Shown here: positions 1 through 11,135 of the stretch, piece after piece
Position numbering within the stretch: position 1 is the first letter of the stretch
Layout of the letters: each line of letters starts with the position of its first letter
Source of the DNA: Amphimedon queenslandica
Lineage: Eukaryota > Porifera > Demospongiae > Haplosclerida > Niphatidae
DNA length: 64,000 bases
Assembly: GCF_000090795.2 (NCBI RefSeq)
Contig: NW_003546290.1
Coordinates: 219,350 to 283,349, forward strand
Reading direction: 5' to 3'
Notes under the pieces: generated by a model
The model's input: only the letters and a program-made list of their open reading frames with translations
The model's database searches: none
Told to the model about the DNA's origin: nothing
Position numbers and translations under genes: made by a program

Positions 1-2
1 CT

Positions 3-1310
3 GCAAAATGTGGCAACAATGAGCTGTGTCATGTTGGAATTATTTTTTACATCATTAGTGAAATTGTACCAATTACGGGCCTTTTCTTTGTCATTATATT
101 TTTTAATATTAGCTTAACAACAGGATTGGCTTATAATTTTTTAATCATGATGCAGTTGCAACAAAGTATGGCTGTATCAGTTAATGGTGGAGTTGACTTT
201 AAACCTTCATTCATACGTGACATCTATTCTTTACTCTACAACATATTGAATCTTGATTTTTTTCACTTTGATGAGCTCTCTTTTTGTCTTTGGAAGGGAG
301 CAAGTACACTAGACTTGATAATTATGAAGTATGTATCTGTTTTTTATGCAATTCTTCTCATTATAGTATTTGTCTACCTTTTTAAGCATTGTAAATGTGG
401 GAAGAATGGCTGCTGTCACAAGAAGATTATAACAAAATATTCTCTAGTTCAAGGACTAACAGCTTTTATTGTCATTTCATACTTTCAATGCTCATGGGTA
501 ACATTTATGCTTCTCAATAGACAATTACCACAAGGCATTGGAGGAACTCATTACAAGGATGTTGTCTTCTGGAATGGATCTCTTCAGTACTTTAGTACCC
601 AGCACATCTTTTATGCTATACCAGCTCTGCTGTGTTTAATATTTTTTGTAATTCCATTTCCACTGATACTTTCTTTTGATGGGCTGCTCTTAAAAGTTGA
701 GGGCAAGCTAGCAGATCATTTTGATTTCATTAGAAAATTGAGGCCATGGACTGCAATTCATTATAGATCAAAACCACTTCTTGATTCATTTCAAGGGACT
801 TTCAAGGATCAGTACCGTTTCTTCGCAGGTTTATATTTTAGCTATCGTTTGTTAATACTCGCTTTATTGGTGATGGTCTCAAATGTTCTTCAGTACTATT
901 TCTTACTGGAAGTGGCACTTACTCTTATTATAGTGATACAGGCTATTATTCAGCCATTTCAAGAGAAAAATCATAATGTTTGTGCTCTCCTTATTTTCAC
1001 AAACATGGCCTTAATTAATACATTGACTATACGCATATTTTACCTAGTGTCAACTGATGGGTATACAACTGAGACAATATTAATGCAATGGATACAAGTG
1101 GTACTGATATATATTCCATTGATAGCTGGGATTGTATGGGGTTTTTGGAAGCTTTGTAAAACGTGCCATTCTAAATACAATGCATCTGCTACAAATCCTT
1201 TGGCTAGTAGTGTGGATGCATATAGCGATGGATACATTGCATATGATAATGATTTTCCAGTAGAAATTTTCAACCGAAGTGAAAGTGAAAATGACATACT
1301 AAAAACCTAA
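3..1310 (+). CDS. Multi-TM C-terminal part of a sponge-type beta-helix/TM surface protein (5' end outside window)
   Basis: The frame is open from the left edge to a TAA at 1308-1310, giving 435 visible residues, so the 5' part lies outside. The visible part has about eight hydrophobic segments, a Cys-rich loop (KHCKCGKNGCCHKK) and a short polar tail. It is a paralogue of the C-terminal third of the protein at 31784-35219: KPLLDSFQGTFKDQYRFFAG matches KPFIDPYTGPYKNRFRYWTG in spacing and character, and a LDFF...CLW segment matches LDLG...CFFSG. The missing N-terminus is therefore inferred to be a signal peptide plus right-handed beta-helix. The function of this family is unknown to me; a plasma-membrane surface role is inferred from topology. 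Its 3' end converges on the MFSD1-like gene. Confidence 0.8.
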   Translation, partial: AKCGNNELCHVGIIFYIISEIVPITGLFFVIIFFNISLTTGLAYNFLIMMQLQQSMAVSVNGGVDFKPSFIRDIYSLLYNILNLDFFHFDELSFCLWKGASTLDLIIMKYVSVFYAILLIIVFVYLFKHCKCGKNGCCHKKIITKYSLVQGLTAFIVISYFQCSWVTFMLLNRQLPQGIGGTHYKDVVFWNGSLQYFSTQHIFYAIPALLCLIFFVIPFPLILSFDGLLLKVEGKLADHFDFIRKLRPWTAIHYRSKPLLDSFQGTFKDQYRFFAGLYFSYRLLILALLVMVSNVLQYYFLLEVALTLIIVIQAIIQPFQEKNHNVCALLIFTNMALINTLTIRIFYLVSTDGYTTETILMQWIQVVLIYIPLIAGIVWGFWKLCKTCHSKYNASATNPLASSVDAYSDGYIAYDNDFPVEIFNRSESENDILKT

Positions 1311-2735
1311 AGTAAAGGTTTTTTTGTATCTATGTATTTTGGTGTCTAAGTACATTTTTAACTTTTATTGTGCTGATTAGTTTTGTTTATCATCTTAATT
1401 GTTGTTTTATATCAAAAACTATTGTTGTTTTTTAACCAATTTATTGTGAGAAAAGTAGCAAAAAAATACTGCCCCATTGATATCAGTTGATTTTTTGATT
1501 TGAAAAATGAGACTGAGCAAATAAATTTAAAATTATTTTGGCTAATTGACACCTTTATTTCCAGCGAGACCATTAGGGTGTCAAAATTAATCACAACAAA
1601 TTATTTTTTATTCATAAAATGCCAGCTAAATCTGGACCCAGCCTGACTTATAGGATTGCATAATACTCCGGGCTGTGTATTTTAATTCTATTATTAGTGG
1701 ATGTTTGGTGTAGCATTATAATGTGTGTGGCCAAAACCCATTATTTTTAAAAATGAAAAATCTATTACATGGATTATTATAGCAATGCCTTAGTTTTTCT
1801 TCTGCTGTATTTTGCCCTCAAGCACTACATGTACAACATGATGACATGCATGACCAATATCTCATGTTCCTGTTTGAATCATTAATGCAACAAACACTTC
1901 ATTTGAATTTTCTGCTCCATTTACTCCTGAAGTGAACAGTGCATGAGGCTTGGGGGTTAGGGGAGCTGATACTGCCCCCAGAATCAAAATTACTTATGAT
2001 ATTTTTCATTGATTGGTTCTACAGAGATTCAGGTTATGGTGATCTTTGAGTTATTACAAATTTTATTGTGCTAAATTACAAACTCATAACAAAGAGCTGG
2101 AGTGGGGGCAACATTCACACTCTGCTAAGTGCTAACTCCTCTATAAAATTGAAAAAATGATACAGTCCCATTCACAAGTTTTAATGATTGCTGGGCATGA
2201 ATTTTATACCATAATCTAGATCCCAAGGCCGAGGTTGAGGGTGTTACCTGAACGAAAACCAAAGAAACAATAACATTAATACAGCATAGGCAGCAACAAA
2301 AAAGAGATTATGATGATTTTATGAGTAGTTTATTTGGAGCTAATTCATCTGCTTCTGTCTTCCTATACTTGTCAACAGCAAATATTATGTGAGGGAGAGG
2401 TTAATTGTCAGCAAAAGCCTCACTACAAATTTTTTAGCATAATGGGCAGGGCACCACATTGATGTCAAAATATATAGTTCATTTACTTTTGCATGCATTA
2501 TTGTTAAGATTAATCTAAGCAACTTTTTGATCTGTCCAGCTCAATATGTTTTATTTTTTAAAAGAAAAGGGTATTAGAGATAAAAACAAAAAATGAAAAA
2601 ATATATTTAAAAAAATTGCATGGGCCAGTTTATTTGTAAAATACTGTTTCTTTTTCAGAAAAGTTATACATACTTGTTGTCACATGCAAAGCCAATTTTG
2701 TTTTTACATCCAAGTCATAGAAACTTATTCATAAC
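1311..2735. other. Intergenic, convergent 3' ends
   Basis: About 1.4 kb of AT-rich DNA between two convergent genes. I see no coding exon, RNA gene or clear inverted repeat here; short ORFs on both strands lack splice or family support. The MFSD1-like 3' UTR presumably occupies the right end. Confidence 0.6.
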
Positions 2736-4085
2736 TTAAATAGTAGATTCTTTCTTTTTATTGAGCCACAGTCCAGGAACATTAAGCTTTGGGCTTTCAG
2801 AAGCACTATCAATGAAGATCATAATAAATGTCAAATCAATACAAAAGGTAATACAATGTATGAATAATCCCTGCAAAGCAAAGTAACCAAGAGTATCAAT
2901 AGTTACACCAGTGACATATGCCAGTAATGAAAAGGAAGCGTTAAAAGAACTCTTTTGAATACCATAAGCTGTAGTGATAAATTCCTTATTGACTATAAAA
3001 GCTGGTAGAGCTGTGAGTGATGGCCCAATAATAGAATACGAGAGAGAAAACAACATTCCTGCTATGAATGGAATGTAACTGTCTCCATTGCTGAACATAA
3101 ATAATAATAAAGCTGGGAGATTTGTTATTACAAGTGATGACAGCAACCAATACAATCGAAAGCCAATCTTAGTTGTAAAAAACCCAACAATTGGTATGAA
3201 TATGATTGCTCCACCAAACAACATGCTATTACCTAAATTTGCTATATCAATTGATAGGCCATATTTTTGCGTAAGAAAGTCTTGACCATTTCCTACGAAT
3301 GAATACAACACTGCAAAGTAGACCATATTGATAGCTGTAGTCAACCAAAATAGTATAGAAAACTGTTTCATATTTTTTAGAATACTGACTTTATGAACTG
3401 CTGGTTTTGGTGGTCTTTCAATTACCTTTTCTCTGTTGTAGTCCATACAAAACACTATAAAAGTGAATATTAGCCCAATTATCATTGATACGGCAGCAGT
3501 GAGTAGTGTGATTCCTAGTCTAAAAGTTGGGCGATGAAATATTGAGAGATTGTCATATATTAACTGAGGAAGAAGTATGGCTAAAGTTCCTCCTATTCTG
3601 CTGCATGCAACATCAATTGAAATGGCAAGTGGTAGGTTGTCCTTGAACCAGATTGCTTTAAAACCATTAGAAATAACTACAACTAACTCATACCCAGCTC
3701 CAATAAAGAATCGTCCAGCAATCATAGTGAAGTAATTATCACAGAGTCCTCCAACACCCCATAGTATCTGACCCAATAAGACACAACTGACAACAATGAG
3801 CAGCCCCAATCTCAATCCCACCAACTTGTCAATTAGTATCCCTCCAACTATGCAAAGGAATATATTTGGCCATGATGAAACAGAGAAAAGCAGATCATAT
3901 TCAGCAGTAGTGACTCCCATCACTTTAATAATGGTATCTTCTATTCCATTGGGCATTAAATCGCAATATACAGACAAAAGACGTATAGAAGAAAGAAATA
4001 AAAGAAATAGATACTTGCCTGTCCAGTTATTGCCATACCAAGCCATTTTAATGCCGGTGAAGTAAGAAGATTGGATTTTACACAT
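2736..4085 (-). CDS. MFSD1-like major facilitator superfamily transporter
   Basis: This is an intronless reading frame of about 449 residues from ATG 4085; a second in-frame ATG at 4046 (MAWYGNNW) is an equally good start. It has 12 predicted membrane segments. Hallmarks shared with animal MFSD1 are SSWPNIFLCIVGGILIDK after TM1 (human SWPNVVLCFFGGFLID), a GRFFIGAG motif, RIGGT in TM5, and SFSLLAYVTGVTIDTLGY near the end (human GMILDSRGY). MFSD1 is a lysosomal membrane transporter that works with GLMP to export small peptides; that role is known for the family and not shown here. The length fits human MFSD1 (465). The lack of introns is unusual for this region and could reflect an old retrocopy. 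Confidence 0.85.
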   Translation of the reverse strand: MCKIQSSYFTGIKMAWYGNNWTGKYLFLLFLSSIRLLSVYCDLMPNGIEDTIIKVMGVTTAEYDLLFSVSSWPNIFLCIVGGILIDKLVGLRLGLLIVVSCVLLGQILWGVGGLCDNYFTMIAGRFFIGAGYELVVVISNGFKAIWFKDNLPLAISIDVACSRIGGTLAILLPQLIYDNLSIFHRPTFRLGITLLTAAVSMIIGLIFTFIVFCMDYNREKVIERPPKPAVHKVSILKNMKQFSILFWLTTAINMVYFAVLYSFVGNGQDFLTQKYGLSIDIANLGNSMLFGGAIIFIPIVGFFTTKIGFRLYWLLSSLVITNLPALLLFMFSNGDSYIPFIAGMLFSLSYSIIGPSLTALPAFIVNKEFITTAYGIQKSSFNASFSLLAYVTGVTIDTLGYFALQGLFIHCITFCIDLTFIMIFIDSASESPKLNVPGLWLNKKKESTI

Positions 4086-4394
4086 CAAACTGCTGCACTA
4101 TAGATATTACAAACACGCATAATTATTTGCTTTTCTACCATGCCTAGTTGTAATTGACCAATCGAATTGCTTGATTTCAGGTTCATAAAATAATAATTTA
4201 CATACCACCAATTTCCCTGTTGTACCATAGATATTAGAGTTATAAAAGTACATAATGTTCATATTAAATGACAAAATATTTTAAAGATAATAAAAAAGAT
4301 ACAATGTTGAACAAAATAGCATGTATAATAAAAAATACAACGTTACCACACATGTGTACATTTAGATTCCATTACAAATAAAAAGATTATTGAA

Positions 4395-7300
4395 CTATTT
4401 TGTAGGAAAATATTTTAACATCAAAGTATAATAAGCTTCTTCATCTCTAGTATTCCTTGTTACAAATATTATTCTTTCAATTTCACTAGCATTTTGTATT
4501 AACCAGTTCCTCACTGTATTACATGCCACATTAGCAGCTTCTACGCTTGGATAACAGTACTGTCCTGTCGATATACAGGGAAACGCTATGGACTTGAAAT
4601 TGTTCTTCAAACATAAGTCCAGGCAACTTCTATAACAATTCCTAGTTGGCGTGAAAATGAAATAATTAAATTTGCAAATGTAAATGTACACATACATACA
4701 TTTTAAGTTATTTTAATTATTTTGTAGTTTGCAGAAAAATAAAAAAATGGTGAAACCTTCATTTTTGTATTACAAGGCAAAAAGTAGCACAACAACAGTA
4801 CCACAAGGCCACAAGCCATCAACACAAATTACAACTAAATTGTTGTTTCTAAAATTTTAAAAGCACTACACTTGGACTCAATTAATAAAACCCACTAATA
4901 ATAATGCCTGGGAGGATTAGGCTTGCATAATATTGAGATTCATACATGTATAAATAAATTCTGGCAATATATACTACATTAATGTGTGCATATGTTGTGT
5001 CAGATTTTATATATGAAGTCAATTACAAAACCTCAATTACAATTACACATTCCATTACAATCCCTTTGTAAAATTAGACTCTGCTAAAAGTGATTTCAAT
5101 TTTTAAAATATTTTTGCATGAAACAGAAATATGGCTAACGGCAGTTTATACATTATAGAAGTAATAACATATTGTCAACAGGGTTTCTAAACAATACACT
5201 AAATGACCTTACAAGCAATGCACTACTTTTAAAGTAATTTTAAAACTCATAACAATTTAATTTTGATTGGAATCAGCTCAAACTAGATATACAACATCAG
5301 AAGGTGTATAAGTGACAGCAAAAACACAAAATTATAAAAATTCTCTCCTAGTCAATTTTGACATAATTTGGCTTGAGACAGTGTATTATAGTACATGCTT
5401 TCAGGCCAGATGTTTAGCAACATTAAAAATTCAATATTGATTGGAATCAGCTCAAATTAAAATTAACACGTATATGTATCAGAAATAATTCTTATAGCTT
5501 TTTGACAAAATACCATAGATCAGGGTTTTCTATAAAGCTTTACTGAGCGAGCTAAACGGCACATGCCATGAGCTGGCAAGAAGCTGAACACTATAGAGAA
5601 ACTCTGATCGTCACACTTCCATTTACACATGAACAGTACATGTACATATGATTGTGTAATATTAAGTTGCTATTGAGGTAGATTGAGAGCATTCCTTGTG
5701 TCCGTATTGATAGAACATATAAATATTAATTACAATGTACTGAATTAGGCCTGAGTTACAATTATAATTATGTAGCTGTAATTGAATCTCTAATTTTGTA
5801 CAATGTATTAGTAACGCGGTAGCGTTACTAAGTAGGATTCACCCCCAAACATAATCCCCAGGTCTCGTGTCTGTTGTGACAAAAATAACTTCCACTTGTC
5901 TATTATTTGTACAGCATGCAGTGGTTAAAGTTGTATGGACATATTTGTAAGTTAACATCAATGTATAAGATTACAGAATACTGTTTAATAATGACACAAC
6001 CATGAGTATTGTGGACGCATAATACATGTACATGTAACTAAGCAAAGCAAAAAGCTAAATTGAGTGGGATAACCCACTCAGGCATTACTGTGTAAAAGCA
6101 TGCGCAAACTAAATTTAAATGGTGCCTTTTTACACATACTTAGTACAGTTTATGAATGTGTTCAGTGTTCACCATAAAACTAATGCAAATGGTCAAACAC
6201 GTAAAAAAGTGTTATCATACAAAAAATTAGCTAGGTGTGCACACATATTGCAGATCAAATGACTTGAATCTTACTCCTGATAGCAAAAAAAGGTAAAAGT
6301 TACAATGACTACATGGCTTAAATTTTATTGCAACATACCATACAGTGTTTTAACAATACCTTAGTTTTTCCTCTCTGTCTACATCTTTACCCTCAGGTCC
6401 TACAGTATGTATGACATTTCTTGCTGGCAAGTTGTATCCACTAGTTAGTTTTGCGTCACCAACTTCACATCTTCCTATTCGAATGCATTCCTCCAACAAA
6501 CACTCACCAGCTCCGGAATGTAATGCTCCATTTACTCCTAGTGACAATATACATGTAACACATCATAAACTTCTAGGATACATATCTTTTAAAACAAAAA
6601 TTTAAAAGAGCTTCACTAATGGTCAGATACTAATAAAAACAACTTTAAAAATCACATATGCATGTGCTAAACTTGAAGTACAGGTATGCTTCAATGAACA
6701 CACATAATTTTATCTTCAAAATTTACACAATAACAAATTCAAAATGTCATATCAAATACCTTTTCCAGTAGTTAACCAGTGGTTAGATGCATTCACAACA
6801 GCATCAACTTCAACATGAGCTAGATTACCACCAGCTAAAAGAGATACTTTCTCATGAAGAGTTGGAGTAGCAGCAACTTCAACACTCTCAGCTAACTCTA
6901 AAAGCTCAAATCGTTCTACGCTAGACAAAATAATCATGACTGAAATTATTTGTGAAGTGAAGTATCATTACTTTGTATTACAGTGCATATACTAAATACA
7001 ATGTATAGCTGATATTTTTTTGGCCTAGAAGTTTTGCAAATCAGCCTAAAAATTAATATTGCACATTTTAAAGTGTAACTGCAGTGATTTTTTAGGGTAT
7101 TTATTTTATGGTCTTAATATGATTGCCTGATCATAATAATGATGTGTTCCAACTTCTATTGTCTAAAAAAATTTATTCACTGAGATATGAGCCTTCAAAA
7201 ATGCACTTTTTGCTTCCTTTCAATTTACTTCCTGTCGGTGGGTGTGGCTAAACGTGACGTCATAGGAGGCATAGATGCAGATAACTCCATTCCTTTATAG

Positions 7301-8721
7301 GGGGAAATAATGCTTTATTCTCATGCCTTGTAATGTAATAGCACTAATTAAAAGATTGGGATCATTAGCTTTCATTATCCTAAGCATGCAACTGTAAGAA
7401 AAAAACTCAAAAGAAGCAAGCAAGCAGATTTACCAGTGTGGTGAGGTAAGAGGCTTTGGTGGCTGTAGAGGTCCAACTCAGCTTAGGCATTTATAATTAA
7501 AAGGATGTGGTAAAAAGGATTCATAAGCTTATAATAGCATTGTTTCTGCTTCAAAAGTAATTTTTAGCCTAGGCAATGACTCCCAATGCCTAATTAGGCC
7601 TGCAGCCACCTATGGTAAGAAGATTCACCAAAGTGTTTTTTTCTTGCAGTTGCATGCTTAGGATAATGAAAGCTAATGATCCCAATCTTTAAATTAGTGC
7701 TATTACATTACAAGGCATGAGAATAAAGCATTATTTCCCCCTATAAAGGAATGGAGTTATCTGCATCTATGCCTCCTATGACGTCACGTTTAGCCACACC
7801 CACCGACAGGAAGTAAATTGAAAGGAAGCAAAAAGTGCATTTTTGAAGGCTCATATCTCAGTGAATAAATTTTTTTAGACAATAGAAGTTGGAACACATC
7901 ATTATTATGGTCAGGCAATTATATTAAGACCATAAAATAAATACCCTAAAAAATCACTGCAGTTACACTTTAAATCAACCCAGACAATTTATGCATTTTT
8001 CATCTTTTCTGCTATTTGTACTGTATTTAATAGATTTTCTGAAATTTTAATTTTTGAATTTTCAAAAAATGCAATTGTGCCAAAGTTTCTTGCCATAATA
8101 TAATATACATTAACTTTACTGTGCCAAAAGGACACAAAATTATAAAAATCAACGTCATTAGAATGATTATAGATGTACAAATCAGTTGTACACATACATA
8201 GTAGATATGACTGAGGCACTGACACACATAAATTAAGGAGGTGTCACTTGCGTAATAGTCTGTACTAATGTTTGCAACAGGATGATCAAGCAGATATGGC
8301 TTAATTTTATACAATTGGAAAATTAAAAATAGGCTAATAACAAAGACAAATGAAAATGAGAAAGCACAGAAAGGTACAGGGCATCGAGACTCGAGAGTAC
8401 CTTGGTTCTCTCTTCCACAACAACTTTTGATGTCTTGTCTAATCTGATGGTCTTGATCAATTGACAAGCATGAATACAAGGAAATGTCAAAATTATGTCA
8501 CTACTATTATATATACATAATTTATGTCAAAATTATAGTTTAGTAATAACAATCACCAAACCTTTCAGAGTTAAACATAGATGACCAGTCTCAAATCTTT
8601 TCCCCAGTTCTGGAAAGTGTTGTACTACTTCATATTCTTGGGCAGTTTCAGTCCAAGAAGGAATGGGCTGGCCACAATGACTTATCCGGGACTGCACTTT
8701 AGATCCTACAATCGATGCCAT
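4395..8721 (-). CDS. Macro-domain (MACROD-type ADP-ribose binding/hydrolase) protein, 4 exons
   Basis: The exons are 8721-8562, 6939-6760, 6537-6360 and 4641-4395, with all junctions GT/AG and phases matching; they give 254 residues. The N-terminal ~75 residues are unlike MACROD. Residues from about 78 form a macro domain: LLAGGNLAHVEVDAVVNASN (strand and adenine-pocket Asp), GVNGALHSGAG (phosphate loop 1), LTSGYNLPARNVIHTVGP, AFPCISTGQYCYP (loop 2) and a C-terminal KYFPTK like GDAP2 and MACROD. MACROD proteins remove mono-ADP-ribose and O-acetyl from ADP-ribose. The usual GGGGVDGAIH is TTGKGVNGALH here, so glycines and the conserved Asp are changed; binding may remain, but catalysis is uncertain. 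The start at 8721 is chosen because the longer frame begins with TTG. Introns 1 and 3 carry transposon-like repeats. Confidence 0.85.
5179..5606. mobile_element. Degraded non-autonomous hAT-like element (CAGGGTTT family)
   Basis: It lies in the last intron of the macro-domain gene. The left end is CAGGGTTTCT and the right end GAGAAACTCTG, with internal text (TTGATTGGAATCAGCTCAAA, TCTCTCCTAGTCA) shared with copies at 19727-20272 and 41638-42127. Flanking octamers ATTGTCAA and ATCGTCAC match at 6 of 8 places, compatible with a worn 8-bp target duplication. There is no coding content. Confidence 0.5.
7067..7974. mobile_element. 908-base fold-back MITE with ~340-base near-identical arms
   Basis: The arms 7067-7406 and 7635-7974 are inverted copies with only a handful of differences, separated by ~230 bases of unrelated spacer. 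Each end reads TTTAAAGTGTAACTGCAGTG inward, so the element is bounded by TTTAAA (containing TTAA), suggesting a TTAA-targeting superfamily such as piggyBac. Family assignment is tentative because the terminal bases after TTAA are AGTG and not CCY. It has no ORF. It sits in intron 1 of the macro-domain gene and would fold into a long dsRNA hairpin in the pre-mRNA. Confidence 0.85.
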
Positions 8722-8904
8722 GAACTTAATAAAGTTTAACTTCAAAACTCCGCCCCAGTGCCAACAAATCTAATTTTTACAAAAATTAATTATCAAAATG
8801 CTGCACTAAAAATAATTTAAATGAACCATTTTGCACGTTAGTTAGTACAAGGACATACAATATAATAGCATTTTTATTAATTTAAAATTAATTTCAGTGA
8901 ACTG

Positions 8905-11003
8905 TTATATCTGAAGAAGCTTCATATTGTGAGGCAAGGAACCAGTTAGTTTAGCAGTATCATTTACAGGACTGATTGAGGAACCATAGATTCCTTGTGG
9001 CGGTGGTGGAGAAGCATGAGCACTGTCATTGCTATTATCATGGCATCTATCAAACAACAATAAAAATTATTGATAAATAATAAATTTATTCGTAGTGATC
9101 TACTAACTACTACAGTAACAGTAACAATAATATAAAATATTACTCCAAATTAGATTCCTGTGGAAGTGGATGATCCAACAAATGAGTGTGATGCTCAATT
9201 TCATTTCCAGTCAGACTATCAAAGAACATGAAATATTTGAGATGCTAAAAATTATCTTACATAAAAGACTGAACAGAGGTTTTCGTAAAGAAATTTTGAA
9301 TAATCTCGAGACAGTTCTTTGTAATATCATTATTCATTAACCTGTACATTTGACACAAACTTTCGTAATCATCACAAAGTGATGACCGAACTTACTTCAC
9401 ATGCCTGACTGTCTTGCATACCATAAGTGTATCTAATAGCATGCTTAAGGAATCTTTCCCAATGTCATTATTAGGCAGACTAAAATGATAAGAATGACAG
9501 TAATATCATAGTGCTATATTTTATGTCTCATGCTTAATTAGAGTCAAGGCTAATGACTGTATAAACTAAGCAGCACACCCACAGATGCACCTGAATTCTT
9601 ATCACAATGAATGGCTCGTTACATTACCTCAATTCTTCTATAGTCTGCTTTTTTCTAAGTTCTCGACATAATAATGACATCATTTCAAGATCTCCAAGTC
9701 CACTAGATGATATTCTACCAAAAGATAATGAATGATGTACAACAAAAAAGTACAATATTACTCTAGTTTCTTTATGGGAACCTCAGAGGTTGATATTTCA
9801 GAGAACAATGCTATTAGTCCAGCTCGATTCAACCTCTTTACACGCCATACATCTAGTAAAATAACAACATTAAAAAACAATAAATACAGCATTAACGTAC
9901 CTCCATCAAACATTTGAATTGTGTGCTGATTACGTGAAGGCAAGCTAGAATAATGAGGTTGATTCCTGTGATCAGCAGAAAGTGGAGGAGCAGCTCTAAA
10001 AGCAGAGCGATTAAGAGAATTTGACTGAAATTGCTGTGAATTGAGTGGAAAATGCCCTTGTGAATGATGAGGGTATCCACTACCAGAAGGCACAGAAGTC
10101 TCATATGCTAAACCTCTGTGTATTCTGGGTAATCGATGGTCATAGGAATGAGGAAAGGGATTGCCATGCATAGGAGAGTGTAGAGAAGGAGGGGTAGAAG
10201 GATGACTTCTATTAGCAGATAGTTGCGGCTTTCCATATGAGAAACTTTGTGTCCTTTGCATTCCATTGTTAATAGGAGGGGGAGAATACATACCATGATG
10301 TCGCTCCCCTTCGCTTACTGAGCTTGACCTCTGGATAGCTATTGGTCGTTGCTCATCACTAAAAGCAACACGCTTTACCAATGGCTTTGGAGATGTCTGG
10401 TTTGAACTATCAGGAGGCATATTGATGATCTGTACTGTTCTATACGGATTGATTCGTGAAGGTCCTGGTCTTTTGTACTCTTCTTCTCTGAACTGATTAG
10501 AAACTTCATTGTTTGCTGTGTGCTCTGACCAAACACGCTGTGGTATGAAGTCTAATCAGAATTAATAAAACTTTCAAAGAGAATCAAATAAAGAGACACA
10601 TTGGCAGTCAGTAGCTATGAATACGATTAAACTTACTACAGAGGAATGCACTACCTACATATGACACTATGTCCAATATGCCATTTTAGCCAGTGCACTT
10701 TACATACAAAGTTACCTTGTGATTTCAATGCCTGTATCTCCTTTCTCGCTTCAAGGAGTTCCCTTTCTGTGTCTTCTAGCTTCGCTGCTACTTTGTAATA
10801 AAGCTGTGCATAATGATCTCGCCTTTGGTAGGCATGTTGGAGCTTTTCACCCAGTCTCTGCAGCTCAGCACTTTGGCTAGTATCTAATGATAACAAAGGG
10901 AATCTAAAACACTGCACGTACAGATGCGTTGCCAGAATAAAAATAAGCGTATTAGCCTACCTTTGTTGAAAGTTGGAGATTTACTTTCGCCTTTGCTCTG
11001 CAT
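8905..11003 (-). CDS. Coiled-coil / Ser-Pro-rich / LRR-like protein, 8 exons, not recognised
   Basis: I could not name this protein. Exons: 11003-10961, 10883-10716, 10551-9901, 9852-9762, 9702-9628, 9479-9396, 9215-9144 and 9046-8905. All junctions are GT/AG with consistent phase, giving 441 residues. Residues ~15-70 form a charged coiled coil (LQRLGEKLQHAYQRRDHYAQ). Residues ~70-290 are low-complexity and rich in Ser, Pro, His and Gln, with likely kinase sites (QRSSSVSEGE, QRTQSFSYG). Residues ~290-380 look like two or three leucine-rich repeats of the ribonuclease-inhibitor kind (EELSLPNNDIGKDSLSMLL, VRHVNLTGNEI). The tail is polar with a PPPPQG run. A scaffold or cytoskeletal adaptor is plausible but only inferred. 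The 5' end is close to the 3' end of MRPS33 on the same strand. Confidence 0.75.
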
Positions 11004-11135
11004 TTTGCTCAAGTGTAACAACGTAGCTCATTGATAGATGTCATTAAAGAAAGGGTGGTCCTTAAACTAATATTGATGTAATTTCCTGTATAAACCATCT
11101 ATATTACATAACACTAATTATGCAAACAATAATAA

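Noticed and set aside
8027-8479. 150-residue ORF on the minus strand with a hydrophobic stretch
   Set aside because: It lies inside intron 1 of the macro-domain gene, has no recognisable family, low complexity AT-driven hydrophobicity and no supported splice links.
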